NCBI RefSeq assembly: GCF_000473265.1
Contig: NZ_KI421511.1
Coordinates: 4,547,218 to 4,611,217, forward strand
Reading direction: 5' to 3'
DNA from: Amycolatopsis thermoflava N1165
Lineage (GTDB): Bacteria; Actinomycetota; Actinomycetes; Mycobacteriales; Pseudonocardiaceae
DNA length: 64,000 nucleotides
In this document: in pieces, positions 24,314 through 33,106 of the stretch
Layout: each line of letters begins with the position of its first letter
Position numbering within the stretch: position 1 is the first letter of the stretch
Program-made: the position numbers and the translations under genes
Notes under the pieces: generated by a model
Databases searched by the model: none
Told to the model about the DNA's origin: nothing
The model's input: the letters and a program-made list of their open reading frames with translations, nothing else

Positions 24314-26071
24314 TCAGCGTGTGGCGCGCAGGGCGGCGGTGGCGGCCTGTCCGATGGCGCGGGCGGTGGTGGTGGGGTCGGTGAGGGTGTGCACGGTGGC
24401 GCCACGCATGGGTTCGTTGAAGGGCGCGTCGGGCGCCAGCCACAGCAGCGCGCATCCGCTGGCGCGCAACCGGTCGAGCATCTTCTGACCCGGTTCCTTG
24501 GTGGTCTCTTCGAAGCAACCGTCGGAGACGATCACCAGCAGCCGGGCGGCGTCGGGGCGGGTGAGGTCGAGCGCGCCGTCGAGCGCGCTGATCGCGGTGT
24601 CGACGTGGTGCTCGCCGTCGTTGGTGTCGAACTCGGTCACGCGCGGCGCGGTGCTGCCGGGGCGGGTGATGGGGCGCACGTGGTAGCCGAAGATGACGGT
24701 GGCGGTGGTAGCGGGCACGGAGGTGTGGCGGGCGGCCTCGGCGAGGATCCACGCGGCGGAGGCCACGGGGCGGGCGAAGGCGCTCATGGACCCGGACACG
24801 TCGCAGGCGATCCCGATCCGCAGCGGTGGGGCGGGCACGGTCGCGCGGGTGGTGCGGGTGAACGGTTCGGCGGTGGGGATCGCGCCCGCCGCGCGTTGCG
24901 CGTCGGCGGTCATGGCGCCGCGCATGCGCAACCGTCCCGGCGGTAGGGCGGAGCGGGTTTTGGTGGGGGTGCGGTCGCGGGCTCCGGCGGTGGTCAGCGC
25001 GCGGGCGAGGTGCCGCGCGGCGGTGCGTTCGGACGCGGTGGGCGGCCGGGTGCCCCGGATGGTGGTGCCGGAGGTGGGGGGTGCGCCGGGGCCGTCGAAC
25101 ACGGCGCGCGCGTCGCGTTGGGCCTGATGGTGGGCGGCGTCCTCCCGCGCGGCGGCCTCCAGCGCCTCGGTGGTGGGGTCAGTGGGTGCGGGCTCGGCGG
25201 CCACGGCGTGGTCGATGGCCGCCACCGCGTCGGCGAGCGCTGTCGCCAGCGGCGACGGGGTGCCGCTGGTGCCGCCCTGCGCCGGTGCCGTGTTGCCGGG
25301 TTCGGGGGGTGGTTCATTTTGGTCGGTACCCAGGGCTTCGCACCAGCGGCGGCCGAGGTCGATCATCGTGTCGGTGTCGTCGTCGGCGGTGCGGTGGGCC
25401 TCGCGCCAGATCTCGCGCAGCGTGTCCAGGGTGCCGGCGTCGAGGATCCGGGTGATTTCGCGGCGCACGGTGGCGGTTTCGCGGCTGTTGAGGACTCCCC
25501 CGTCCACCCGGGCCAGCAGCAGCGCGGCGCAGCGTGCGGCGTCGGCGGTCGTCATCTGCGGCGCGGTCGCGGGGTCGTCGAGGTCGACCTTGAGATCGGC
25601 GAGTAGGAGGTTGGTGGCGCTGGCGCGCAACCAGTACCGGTCGCCCGGGCGGCGGCGCACCTGTGCCGCTTCGATGCGGGACTCCTCCAAGAGTTCCGCC
25701 GCCGCTGCCGCGCCGGGTGGCGCGTCGTCCGGGGCGCGCCACACCGAGTGTTTGGCGTGCGCGCATTCGTGGGTCAGCAGGCCCCACGCGGTGCGGTACC
25801 GCTTGCGGTCCCCGACCCGGTGCGGGGCGACGGTGGCGGGGTCGACACCGTCGTCGACGTGGACACCGTCGACCTCGATCGTGGCCGGGTCGTAGAAGAA
25901 GCACGCGGGGGCGCCGTGGCCCGCTCCGGGCGCGACGGTGACCACGATGTCGTCGCGGTCGGCGATCACGGGGACCTCGTCGCCGAACGCGGCGGACAGG
26001 GTCAGCCACCCGGGCGCGGCCGGGAACACGGCGGTCGGCGTGGCGGTGGCGGTGGCGACGTGGGTGCTCAT
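24314..26071 (-). CDS. VWA-domain protein with HExxH motif (CobT-like partner of MoxR ATPase)
   Basis: A 585-aa protein. Residues 95-110 contain LLTHECAHAKHS, i.e. H101-E102-x2-H105, a zinc-metallopeptidase-type motif. The middle is Ala/Asp/Pro-rich. The C-terminal VWA domain (about 415-585) has the MIDAS motif D424-V-S426-G-S428. The layout parallels CobT, the VWA partner that works with the AAA+ ATPase CobS. The ATPase gene lies 24 bp upstream. Such MoxR-VWA pairs remodel or metallate target proteins; here the target is unknown. AAAGGACA precedes the start. The HExxH plus VWA union is unusual. Confidence 0.82.
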   Translation of the reverse strand: MSTHVATATATPTAVFPAAPGWLTLSAAFGDEVPVIADRDDIVVTVAPGAGHGAPACFFYDPATIEVDGVHVDDGVDPATVAPHRVGDRKRYRTAWGLLTHECAHAKHSVWRAPDDAPPGAAAAAELLEESRIEAAQVRRRPGDRYWLRASATNLLLADLKVDLDDPATAPQMTTADAARCAALLLARVDGGVLNSRETATVRREITRILDAGTLDTLREIWREAHRTADDDTDTMIDLGRRWCEALGTDQNEPPPEPGNTAPAQGGTSGTPSPLATALADAVAAIDHAVAAEPAPTDPTTEALEAAAREDAAHHQAQRDARAVFDGPGAPPTSGTTIRGTRPPTASERTAARHLARALTTAGARDRTPTKTRSALPPGRLRMRGAMTADAQRAAGAIPTAEPFTRTTRATVPAPPLRIGIACDVSGSMSAFARPVASAAWILAEAARHTSVPATTATVIFGYHVRPITRPGSTAPRVTEFDTNDGEHHVDTAISALDGALDLTRPDAARLLVIVSDGCFEETTKEPGQKMLDRLRASGCALLWLAPDAPFNEPMRGATVHTLTDPTTTARAIGQAATAALRATR

Positions 26072-26095
26072 GGCCTGTCCTTTCCGGACTGTCCG

Positions 26096-27244
26096 TTAGA
26101 ACTGCGGGCCCAGTGACAGCGGGGCGACGTGGGGGCCGAACACGTTGCGCACCACGTCGGCGACCACGTCGCGGTCTTCCTCCGGTGCGATGCCGAGCAG
26201 GTTGCCAGCGGCGGCGGCGGTGCCGAGCACGTCGGCGATCCGGGTGAACGCGATCAGCTCACGCAGCTGCGGCGCCCACCCGATTTCGCCCTTGTGCTGC
26301 CGTGCGGCCAGGTTCCGCGCGACCCGCACCGCCTTCGGTTCGATCCCCAGCTGGGTGGCGAGGTCGTAGTCGGTGGACACGTGGATCTGCGCGGCGAACC
26401 GCGACGAGAGCGCGTCGGTGAGGACCGCGCCGTGCACGCCGGGGTTGTGCCCGGCCACGACATAGAACCCGGGCGCGGCGTCGACCACCTCGTTGCGGTG
26501 GGATTTGATGATGATCTGGCGGCGCCCGTCCATCGCGGGGTACACCACGGCCAGCACGGTCGGCGGGATGAGGGTGGCATCGTCGATGAACAGCGCCCGC
26601 CCCTCACGCATCGCGGTCACCAGCGGGCCGTAGGCGAACTCGTAGCGCCCCTCCGGGGTTTGCGTGTAGGAGCCCACGAAATCGTCGGTGACGGTGTCAC
26701 TGTCGCCCTGCACCGTGATCAGATCGTCGAACGCGGCCTCCACCACCGACGTTTTCCCGGTCCCGGGTGGGCCGTACATGAGCGCGGACACCCCAGCGGC
26801 GCGCAACCGCCGCAGCGCGGTGACATCGGACAGTCCGGACAGCTTGCGCGGGTGGTACATCTGCCCGTTCGGGCGCCGGACCGGGGTGGTCACCATCGCG
26901 GCCGGACCGGGTGGCGCCGACACGGTGGCCGCCGTGGTGGCGCGCGGGGTGATGGTGACGGCTTTCGCGGCGGCGGCGGTTTTCCCGGTCGCGCGGTAGG
27001 TGACCGGGTTCATGCCGACCTGCTCGGCTTCCCCGCGCGCGGCCAACGTCGCCAGCGCGTTGCCCACCGCGCCCGATGACCGTTTCAGGGCCTGCGCAAT
27101 CGTGGACGGGGTGAACGCGGCGGTAGGGTTGTGGGCGAGGTGTTCGGCCACCATGCGGCGCAATTCGCCGTTGCGCAGCCGGGTTGCCGCGCCGGGGGCG
27201 GTGGGTGTGTCGCCCCGGTCGGACGTTGTGGCGGGCGTGCTCAT
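26096..27244 (-). CDS. MoxR/CobS-like AAA+ ATPase with N-terminal winged helix
   Basis: A 382-aa protein. Residues 22-88 form a winged helix (LRNGELRRMVAEHLAHNP, LKRSSGAVGNALATLAARG) closely similar to the C-terminal domain of the protein at 13554-14408. The AAA+ core has Walker A GPPGTGKT at 158-165, Walker B ALFIDDA, sensor VVAGHNPG and the R-finger region SSRFAAQI, as in CobS/MoxR. MoxR ATPases act with VWA proteins, and the VWA gene follows directly. AAAGGGACACCCG precedes the ATG. A DNA-binding head on a CobS-like ATPase is notable. Confidence 0.87.
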   Translation of the reverse strand: MSTPATTSDRGDTPTAPGAATRLRNGELRRMVAEHLAHNPTAAFTPSTIAQALKRSSGAVGNALATLAARGEAEQVGMNPVTYRATGKTAAAAKAVTITPRATTAATVSAPPGPAAMVTTPVRRPNGQMYHPRKLSGLSDVTALRRLRAAGVSALMYGPPGTGKTSVVEAAFDDLITVQGDSDTVTDDFVGSYTQTPEGRYEFAYGPLVTAMREGRALFIDDATLIPPTVLAVVYPAMDGRRQIIIKSHRNEVVDAAPGFYVVAGHNPGVHGAVLTDALSSRFAAQIHVSTDYDLATQLGIEPKAVRVARNLAARQHKGEIGWAPQLRELIAFTRIADVLGTAAAAGNLLGIAPEEDRDVVADVVRNVFGPHVAPLSLGPQF

Positions 27245-27277
27245 CGGGTGTCCCTTTCAGACGGTCGCGGTCACGGA

Positions 27278-27766
27278 CTAGAGGTTTTCGCCCCATTCGG
27301 CGTGCCGCCGATGGAAGTTGAGGTCGGCGCCGCTGCCGCACGGACACGGCGCGAACGCGTCGCGGTCCCACTGCTGGCGGGTGACGGTCAGCGGTCGCGA
27401 GCAGCCGCCGCATTCCACGGTTCCCGTGTCGGGCCCGCCGGGGGTGGCGGCGGTGGTGGACAGCCATTCGACGGCGTCGAATTCGCTGGCCGCGTGGTAG
27501 TGCGTGCCGTCGGCGGCCACGATGCGCCAGTGCTCACCGCGCACCCGGTCGGCCGGGTAGTAGGTTCCGGCGAGCGTTCCGTCGGGGCGGGTGACCGCGC
27601 CGTACAACGTTTGTTGCGCGTCGGCGGGGTCGATGACCACGCACACGACCGCGCAGCCATTTGCGGTGAAGTGGTCGACAGTGATCTCGGGCAGCGGCGC
27701 GGGGGCGGCCATCGGGTCGATGGGGTGCACCGCCGGGGTTCGCGGGCTGGTGGTGTCGCGGTTCAC
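27278..27766 (-). CDS. Hypothetical protein with C-terminal zinc-finger-like cysteines
   Basis: A 162-aa protein starting at GTG 27766 behind AAAGGGG. The N-terminal half is beta-rich (TLYGAVTRPDGTLAGTYYPAD, WRIVAADGTHYHAASEF). The C-terminal part carries C-x2-C (VECGGCSRPL) and CPCGSGADLNFH, likely one zinc site. It is the gene before the ATPase in the same operon. Function unknown. Confidence 0.65.
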   Translation of the reverse strand: MNRDTTSPRTPAVHPIDPMAAPAPLPEITVDHFTANGCAVVCVVIDPADAQQTLYGAVTRPDGTLAGTYYPADRVRGEHWRIVAADGTHYHAASEFDAVEWLSTTAATPGGPDTGTVECGGCSRPLTVTRQQWDRDAFAPCPCGSGADLNFHRRHAEWGENL

Positions 27767-27805
27767 GGCGTGGCCCCTTTCCGGTGTCGGGCGCGGGCGG
27801 GCGGT

Positions 27806-27964
27806 TCAGCTGTAGGCGAATTCGGTGTCGTCGTGGTGCGCGTCGGTGGCGGCTGCGGCGGCGTCGTGGCTGGCGTGTTCTTCGGTCCATCCGCAGTAGC
27901 AAAACGCGGTGGCGGTTCCGTCGGCGTGGGTCGTGACATCGGTGTAGCACATAACGGTCCCCAT
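27806..27964 (-). CDS. Small CYCGW protein, first gene of the MoxR/VWA operon
   Basis: A 52-aa protein from ATG 27964 (a second ATG at 27952 is possible). It contains FCYCGWTEEHASHDAAAAA, with Cys and His spaced as in small zinc-binding domains. No clear ribosome site. It precedes the 162-aa gene by 39 bp on the same strand and begins right after the long gene-free region, so it is probably the first gene of this transcription unit. Confidence 0.5.
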   Translation of the reverse strand: MGTVMCYTDVTTHADGTATAFCYCGWTEEHASHDAAAAATDAHHDDTEFAYS

Positions 27965-28754
27965 TCGTGAATTCGCTGGTTCCGGTTTTCCGGGATTCCC
28001 GGTGACAGAACAAACGTAACTCGATCCCGGGTGGCTGCGCAATAGGTTTCCCGCGTCAATTTCGGCGAATTTCGGTGATTCTGATAGGGCGCCAGCGTCG
28101 GTTTCCTGCAGGCATTTGCGCAGGCCAGAGCGGTTCGAGTCGCGATTGAATAGGGAACGGAAAGCCGGCCGCAAACAAAGAAACCGCGGGCAAGAATTGT
28201 CCAGAGGAAATATGTGAGCAAGTAAGTGACGGATGGGGTGAGCGGAGTGCAGTTGTCCACAGCCGACAACAAGGGTGTCCACGGGCGACACCGCCGCCGG
28301 GCCTGATGTGCTTACCCGCTTGGTGTCAAGCGAGTCTGGGATACCGGTGGATCCCCTGTCACCCGTGGTGACCTGCGACAAGGCTTGACACGAGGGGATC
28401 CGGCTTAGCCGGATACCGGAGGGCGAGGCGGATCGGCCGGGCCGACGGCCCCCCGGTTGGCCGTCACGCTCGGCATCGCCTCGCCCTGCGACTTTGGCAC
28501 CGAGTGGTCGCGTGCGGGCGTGGCCACCACTGCGACAGGGACAACGAGACAGGTACGCACGGCACTCGACGCGAAGCAGTGATAGAATTGCCGCGGAATG
28601 CAGGGGCGCGCTCACAGAGTTCTTCTTTTTCGAGGTCGGCGATGCTATTACCGCGGTCGACGCTAGCATCCAAACGGGCGTGATCGGGGCGGGAAATCGA
28701 GGCATTTCGCGGCTCCGCACAAATGCCTTTGACTCTGGCGAGTGGCGGTGTGGT
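27965..28754. promoter_or_regulatory. Gene-free, dyad-rich control or origin region
   Basis: 790 bp without a supportable gene; 27990-28260 is more AT-rich than its surroundings. Two 15-bp near-identical sites TGTCCACAGCCGACA (28254-28268) and TGTCCACGGGCGACA (28276-28290), 22 bp apart, each form a small dyad. Further right are GTCACC-cgt-GGTGAC (28358-28372), ggatcccc/ggggatcc (28349-28356/28394-28401), a repeated ggataccgg (28339, 28411), and a nested hairpin with 11-bp outer arms (28420-28430/28477-28487) and 7-bp inner arms (28444-28450/28459-28465). It could drive the operon starting at 27964, or act as oriV or oriT. Confidence 0.55.
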
Positions 28755-31325
28755 TCATTCATTCGCCGGGGCGCGAGACGGGCCGTCGAGGGGGATTCCG
28801 GTGTGGCGGGCGCGGAGTCGCTGGGCGAGGTCGATGGTGTCCGGGGTGGGTTCGTTGTCGATTTCGGCGAGGCGGATGCGCAGGAGCGTGAGAGTGCGGG
28901 AGATGGCGTCGTGCCGGCCGAGTTTGTGTTGCAGGCGCATGATGTCGCGGTAGAGCAACTCGTTGTGCGGATCGAAGGCGCGCGCGGTTTCCAGCAGATC
29001 CAGGGTGTAGTCGGGGTCGGTGTCCACGCGGGCGCGGGCGAGCGCGGCCACGGCGTCGAGGGCGTTGCGGCGGGTCGCTTCCCGTGCGGCGGCAAGCCAT
29101 TCGGCTGTCAGGCCCTCGGCCAGGAAGCCGCCGTAGTGCGCGACGATGGCCTCGTAGGCGTGGATGCGCTGCTCAGGGGTGGTGGCGGTGCGGCGCCGGG
29201 TGACCGCGTCGGCGAAGGCCCAGTAGTCCACCTGCACGATGGCCGGGTCGAGCCGGTAGTGGCCGTGCTCGGCCAGCACCAGCTCGCCGACGGCGCCGTG
29301 GGTGGCGGTGTCGAGGGCGCGGCGGATCCGGGACAGGATGGTGCGCAGCACGCTGGCGGGGTTGCGGGGCGGTCGATGGGACCACAGGGCGTCGATGATG
29401 GCCTCCCGCGACGCGCCGCCGGGGTGCACGGCCAGAAACACCAGCAGTTCCGTGAGCCGGCTGCTCAGTTCCGCGGACAGGTCCTGCAAATGTGTGGGCT
29501 CGGGCCGCCAGCGCAGGGTCGGGATGCCGAACACGGTCAGCATCAGCGCTGCCGTCACGTTCTCCGGGTGGGCGGCCGCGGCCGGCGGGGGCTCAGGAGC
29601 TCCCTCCTCTGGTGGCGGCTGTGCTGGTGGTTCGGCGGTGATTTCCAGGTGATCGGAATCGTGGTTGAGGCTGCTGTCCTCCGGTGGTGCTTGGGCGGTG
29701 CGCAGGAAGGTCAGCAGGTCGCGGGTGGCGGTCTCGGGCAGGGTGAAGGCCCTGGTACCGCGCAGGGGTTCGCCGAGGCCGGGGTCGGTGGCGGAGATGA
29801 CGCCCACGGCGGTGACGTAGGCGGTCACGCCAGGGCGCCATTGGCCGAGCAGCAGCGCGGTCAGCCGGTGCTGAGCGTGGTCGTCGAGCAGGCGCTGCAG
29901 CCGCTCCTGCCGCCCCGGCTCGGTCGGCGGCGTGGCAACGAGGGTGCACCCGCGCGGCGTGTTGTCGGATTCCAGGGCGGCCAGGGCCGTGTCCAGGTCG
30001 GATACGACGGTGACCGTGTCCGGCAGGTCCGCGGGAGGCACCGGGACGCCGAGCAGCCGGTTGAGGTCGGCGGCGGGCACGAGCACCGCCGGCGCGGGAC
30101 CGTCGTCGCGTCGGGCGGTGAGGAGGGTGAGCAGCAAGGCACGAGCTGCGGCGTAGGCGCCGGATCCGACGAGTCCGAGCCCGTGAACGCGGGCCAGATC
30201 GAGGGCAACCTGGGTCCCCTCTCCCTGCAAGGGAACGTCGAGGCCGATGTCGACCACCGACGGCGAGTCCACCGGCCCGGCGCCGCTCACCACCCGCACC
30301 CCGCGGTCGGTTGGAGCCGCCGGTTCGGCGGGTTCGGTGTCCAGTTCGGTGTCCTCGGCTTGCTGGGCGCGCAGGTGAGCCAGGCGCAGCTGATAGACCA
30401 CGGGCGCGACGGGCAGTTGGTCGCGGCGGCCGCTGCCGGGCCTGTAGCGCGCGTTGTGGCGGCGGCGCGCAAGCACCAGCAGCGCGCTGACCGCCGCGGC
30501 CAAGCCCAGGCTGACGAAGATCTCGCCACTGCCCCACGTCGCGTCGTCGGCCGGCTTGCCCGGACTCCCGGAGTCGACGTTGGGCGTGGTGCGCGGGACG
30601 GGACTCGCGAGTGGAGTCGGCGGCGCTGGTGTGCTGGCGGCGCTTTCCGACGGAGCGGGCGGATTGCTCTGGGGCAGGCGGAGGAGGTCGCCGGGGTGGA
30701 TGAGGTTGGGGTTGGCCAGGAGCCGCCCGCCGGGCTGGGTACTGCCCTGGTTGAGGCTCCAGATCTCCGGCCACCTGTTCCCGTCGCCCAGGCAGCGTTG
30801 CGCGATCCGCCACAGCGAGTCGTGGACCCCGGCCTCGGGTGCCCTAACTCGCTCCGTCACGGGCTCGGGCACTGGCTGATGGGCGGCCGCAGCGACGACC
30901 GGCGTGTGCCCGGCGGGCGTGGGTGCGGCAGTGGCGGTGCGGCCGAGGACCGCGATCAGCAGCGCGCCGACGAGCACGGCGGCGACGCGCCGCACGGGCC
31001 CGCTCTGTATCCGCAGGTCCGGCCACCGTGCGCCGCGGGCGATGTCGAGGGTGCAGGAAGCGACGTCGAGGACGAACATCAGCCACAGCAACCAGGCCAG
31101 GCAGGCGATCGCATCGAGCAGGAACTTGCTCGTCATCGGCGCCATCAACACGCTGCCGATCTCGTCCAGGCTCGGCAGGTGGTCCGGCAGCGGCCATCCC
31201 ACGCCGTGGATCAGCGCCCACGGAAGCCCGGCCACCAGCGCGGCCAGCAGCACCGCGGCGAGCAGCCCACGCACCGCCCGGCCCAGCAGCCGCGCGATCC
31301 CGATGCCGCCGACCGGCGTGTTCAT
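28755..31325 (-). CDS. Membrane-anchored LysM-BTAD transcriptional regulator
   Basis: An 856-aa protein. Three hydrophobic segments lie in residues 10-145. A LysM-type domain follows at about 165-215 (SLWRIAQRCLGDGNRWPEIW, NPNLIHPGDLLRLP), then one more helix near 265-285, a central domain, and a C-terminal OmpR-like winged helix plus bacterial transcriptional activator domain (about 590-850; LTELLVFLAVHPGGASREAI, YGGFLAEGLTAEWLAAAREAT). It is the last gene of the Tad-type operon (TGATG with the gene before). A membrane protein reading the wall by LysM and carrying a SARP-like DNA-binding end suggests signal transduction, but direct evidence is lacking. Confidence 0.82.
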   Translation of the reverse strand: MNTPVGGIGIARLLGRAVRGLLAAVLLAALVAGLPWALIHGVGWPLPDHLPSLDEIGSVLMAPMTSKFLLDAIACLAWLLWLMFVLDVASCTLDIARGARWPDLRIQSGPVRRVAAVLVGALLIAVLGRTATAAPTPAGHTPVVAAAAHQPVPEPVTERVRAPEAGVHDSLWRIAQRCLGDGNRWPEIWSLNQGSTQPGGRLLANPNLIHPGDLLRLPQSNPPAPSESAASTPAPPTPLASPVPRTTPNVDSGSPGKPADDATWGSGEIFVSLGLAAAVSALLVLARRRHNARYRPGSGRRDQLPVAPVVYQLRLAHLRAQQAEDTELDTEPAEPAAPTDRGVRVVSGAGPVDSPSVVDIGLDVPLQGEGTQVALDLARVHGLGLVGSGAYAAARALLLTLLTARRDDGPAPAVLVPAADLNRLLGVPVPPADLPDTVTVVSDLDTALAALESDNTPRGCTLVATPPTEPGRQERLQRLLDDHAQHRLTALLLGQWRPGVTAYVTAVGVISATDPGLGEPLRGTRAFTLPETATRDLLTFLRTAQAPPEDSSLNHDSDHLEITAEPPAQPPPEEGAPEPPPAAAAHPENVTAALMLTVFGIPTLRWRPEPTHLQDLSAELSSRLTELLVFLAVHPGGASREAIIDALWSHRPPRNPASVLRTILSRIRRALDTATHGAVGELVLAEHGHYRLDPAIVQVDYWAFADAVTRRRTATTPEQRIHAYEAIVAHYGGFLAEGLTAEWLAAAREATRRNALDAVAALARARVDTDPDYTLDLLETARAFDPHNELLYRDIMRLQHKLGRHDAISRTLTLLRIRLAEIDNEPTPDTIDLAQRLRARHTGIPLDGPSRAPANE

Positions 31326-31741
31326 CAGGTGCTCGCCGCGCCGACCGCGACCGCTGTGGAGTCCGGCGCGGCCGGTGTCACCGTGCGCGCGGCCACTGTG
31401 CTGGTGGGTTGCTGGGGTTCCTTGCCGCTGGCGGGTTTCTGCTTCGCAGCGGGGCGTTTCCGTTTGCCGCCGCGGTGGGGTTTGGCCGCGTGGTCGCGCC
31501 AGCGCGCCAGGTCGGCGACGGGGATGTCGGTGACCTGGGACAACTCGGCCACGTCGATGACGTCGCCGGCCGCGGTGAGCGTGTCGCCGAGTTCGCGTTC
31601 GAGCTCGGCGAGTTGGCCGGCGAGTTCGGCGTGCCGACGGGCGAGCTGGCCGACGGTGGTCGCGGCGTGCGCGCGACGGACACTGCGCGCGGAATCAGTT
31701 TCCCGGAGGCGGCGGGTGATTTCGTCTTCGGACGTGACCAT
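31325..31741 (-). CDS. Coiled-coil/HTH small protein of the Tad operon
   Basis: A 138-aa protein. A coiled coil at about 25-58 (ARRHAELAGQLAELERELG) is followed by an HTH-like stretch (VIDVAELSQVTDIPVADLARW) and a basic Lys/Arg/Pro tail. Start codon ATG 31741 behind GGAAGGAAAG; its stop shares a base with the next start. Possibly a DNA-binding partner of the LysM-BTAD protein. Confidence 0.6.
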   Translation of the reverse strand: MVTSEDEITRRLRETDSARSVRRAHAATTVGQLARRHAELAGQLAELERELGDTLTAAGDVIDVAELSQVTDIPVADLARWRDHAAKPHRGGKRKRPAAKQKPASGKEPQQPTSTVAARTVTPAAPDSTAVAVGAAST

Positions 31742-31771
31742 GCGGCTTTCCTTCCTTGTCGGTGCCGGGTT

Positions 31772-32203
31772 TCAGGGCTCGATACCGGTGACTCCGCGCT
31801 GGGGGTGTGCGGCGCCGCGGCCGTGGGTGTGGATGTCGGTGATGCCGATCAGCGAGAGCAGTTGGGGCCGATAGGTGTCGGTGACCTCGACCGTGACCGT
31901 GTCCCCGGCCACCTGGACCGTGCCGGTCGCGCCGACACCGGCCAGGTACCGCTGCGCCAGGTCACGCGCTCGCGCGGGGTCGAGCCGGGGGGTGCCGTCG
32001 GCGCGGTAGGCGGCGAGGTCGAGGGCTTGCGCGCCGGCCCGCGCCGCGGACTCAGCGTGACCGCCCACGCGGACCTTGCTCGCCAGCGCGAGCCCGCCGT
32101 CCAGACTCAGACCGGCCAGGGCAAGCAGCCCGATCAGCAGCGCGAGCACGAAGGCGGTCACTCGCCCGTGCTCGGCACGCCACCAGAAACTTGGGCCGGT
32201 CAT
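31772..32203 (-). CDS. TadG/TadE-like pseudopilin-type protein
   Basis: A 143-aa protein with one N-terminal membrane helix (residues 15-35, [19 protein letters not shown]) after a short basic lead, then an alpha/beta extracellular part ([18 protein letters not shown]). This is the layout of putative TadG/Flp-pilus-associated proteins. ATG 32203 overlaps the previous stop (ATGA). Confidence 0.75.
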   Translation of the reverse strand: MTGPSFWWRAEHGRVTAFVLALLIGLLALAGLSLDGGLALASKVRVGGHAESAARAGAQALDLAAYRADGTPRLDPARARDLAQRYLAGVGATGTVQVAGDTVTVEVTDTYRPQLLSLIGITDIHTHGRGAAHPQRGVTGIEP

Positions 32204-32670
32204 GGCGTCGCTCCGGCAGCGGGTTGTGATCGGTAGGTGTCGACGACCTCGCTGGCGCTCGATTCGAGGGTTTTCCCGCCGGGCACGCCCAGCAGCAGCG
32301 CCTGCCCGAAGTCCACGGTGCACCGAACGTGGACGGTGACCGCCTCGCCCGGGGTCAGGGCTCCGGACAGAGTGGTGGCGACGTCGCGGCAGACCAGGCC
32401 GGCCTGGGCGAGTGCGGCGCTGGCGGTGTCGCGGGCGGCGGTGGTGGCGGCCGTGGTGCTGCGTTGCAGGGTGGCTGCGCGGGCGGCTTGGTGGGCGGCG
32501 TCGTCGAGGCGCAGCCGGGCGTCGACGCCGCGGTGCACAACCACGGCCACGAACACCAGCAGCATGACCAGTACCGGCGCGACCAGCACGGCCTCGGCTG
32601 TCACCGAGCCGCGTTCGGCCGCCCACCAGCGCCGCCACGTGATCGCGGAGGCTGAACTCGGTCGGGTCAA
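32200..32670 (-). CDS. TadE-like membrane protein
   Basis: A 156-aa protein. The start is taken as TTG 32670 because GGGGAGG sits 7 bases before it; a GTG at 32688 lies upstream of that site. It contains [19 protein letters not shown], the typical TadE opening (Glu five residues into the helix), then a helical and beta region with one cysteine pair (LVCRDV, VHVRCTV). Confidence 0.82.
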   Translation of the reverse strand: MTRPSSASAITWRRWWAAERGSVTAEAVLVAPVLVMLLVFVAVVVHRGVDARLRLDDAAHQAARAATLQRSTTAATTAARDTASAALAQAGLVCRDVATTLSGALTPGEAVTVHVRCTVDFGQALLLGVPGGKTLESSASEVVDTYRSQPAAGATP

Positions 32671-32684
32671 TGGGTTTCCTCCCC

Positions 32685-33104
32685 TCACGAGCCTCGGGCT
32701 GCGGTGAGGTCGGGCAGGAAGCGTTCGACCTCACCGTAGGCTTCGGCGTGCACGTGCAGATGCACGCCGGGCAGCACCGCCGCGGCCTGGCCGCGGATGC
32801 TCACCGACACCGTGGCCGCGCTGCGGGAGACCGCGAGTTGCGGCTCACGTAGGGGCCCGGCGGCGAGGTCGTCGAGCAGGCGCTGCCCGGCGGCCTGGCC
32901 GGCGCCGGCGGTGCCGTTCTGGGTGCGCGCGGCGGCCAGGGCTTGGGACGCGGCGGCCTGGGCGACGTGGGTGGCGTGGGACCACAGGGCGAACTGGACG
33001 ATCGCCAGCAGTGCCAGCAACAGCAGCGGGGTGGCCAGCACCAGCTCGACCGTGACCTCACCCCGGTCTCCGCGCATCGCCCGCCGAACCCTCCCGGCCG
33101 GCAT
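32685..33104 (-). CDS. TadE-like membrane protein
   Basis: A 139-aa protein from ATG 33104. [20 protein letters not shown] gives the TadE signature with Glu in the helix, followed by a long amphipathic helix ([15 protein letters not shown]) and a beta-rich C-terminus. It lies two bases after the pilin-like gene. Confidence 0.82.
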   Translation of the reverse strand: MPAGRVRRAMRGDRGEVTVELVLATPLLLLALLAIVQFALWSHATHVAQAAASQALAAARTQNGTAGAGQAAGQRLLDDLAAGPLREPQLAVSRSAATVSVSIRGQAAAVLPGVHLHVHAEAYGEVERFLPDLTAARGS

Positions 33105-33106
33105 GC

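Noticed and set aside
28385..28412. TTGACA followed by a possible -10 as a plus-strand promoter
   Set aside because: No acceptable TANNNT at 16-18 bp spacing and no plus-strand gene downstream.
28494..31874. 1126-codon open frame on the plus strand
   Set aside because: Antisense to the LysM-BTAD gene, Gly/Gln/Arg-rich text without motifs; the minus-strand gene has clear domains.
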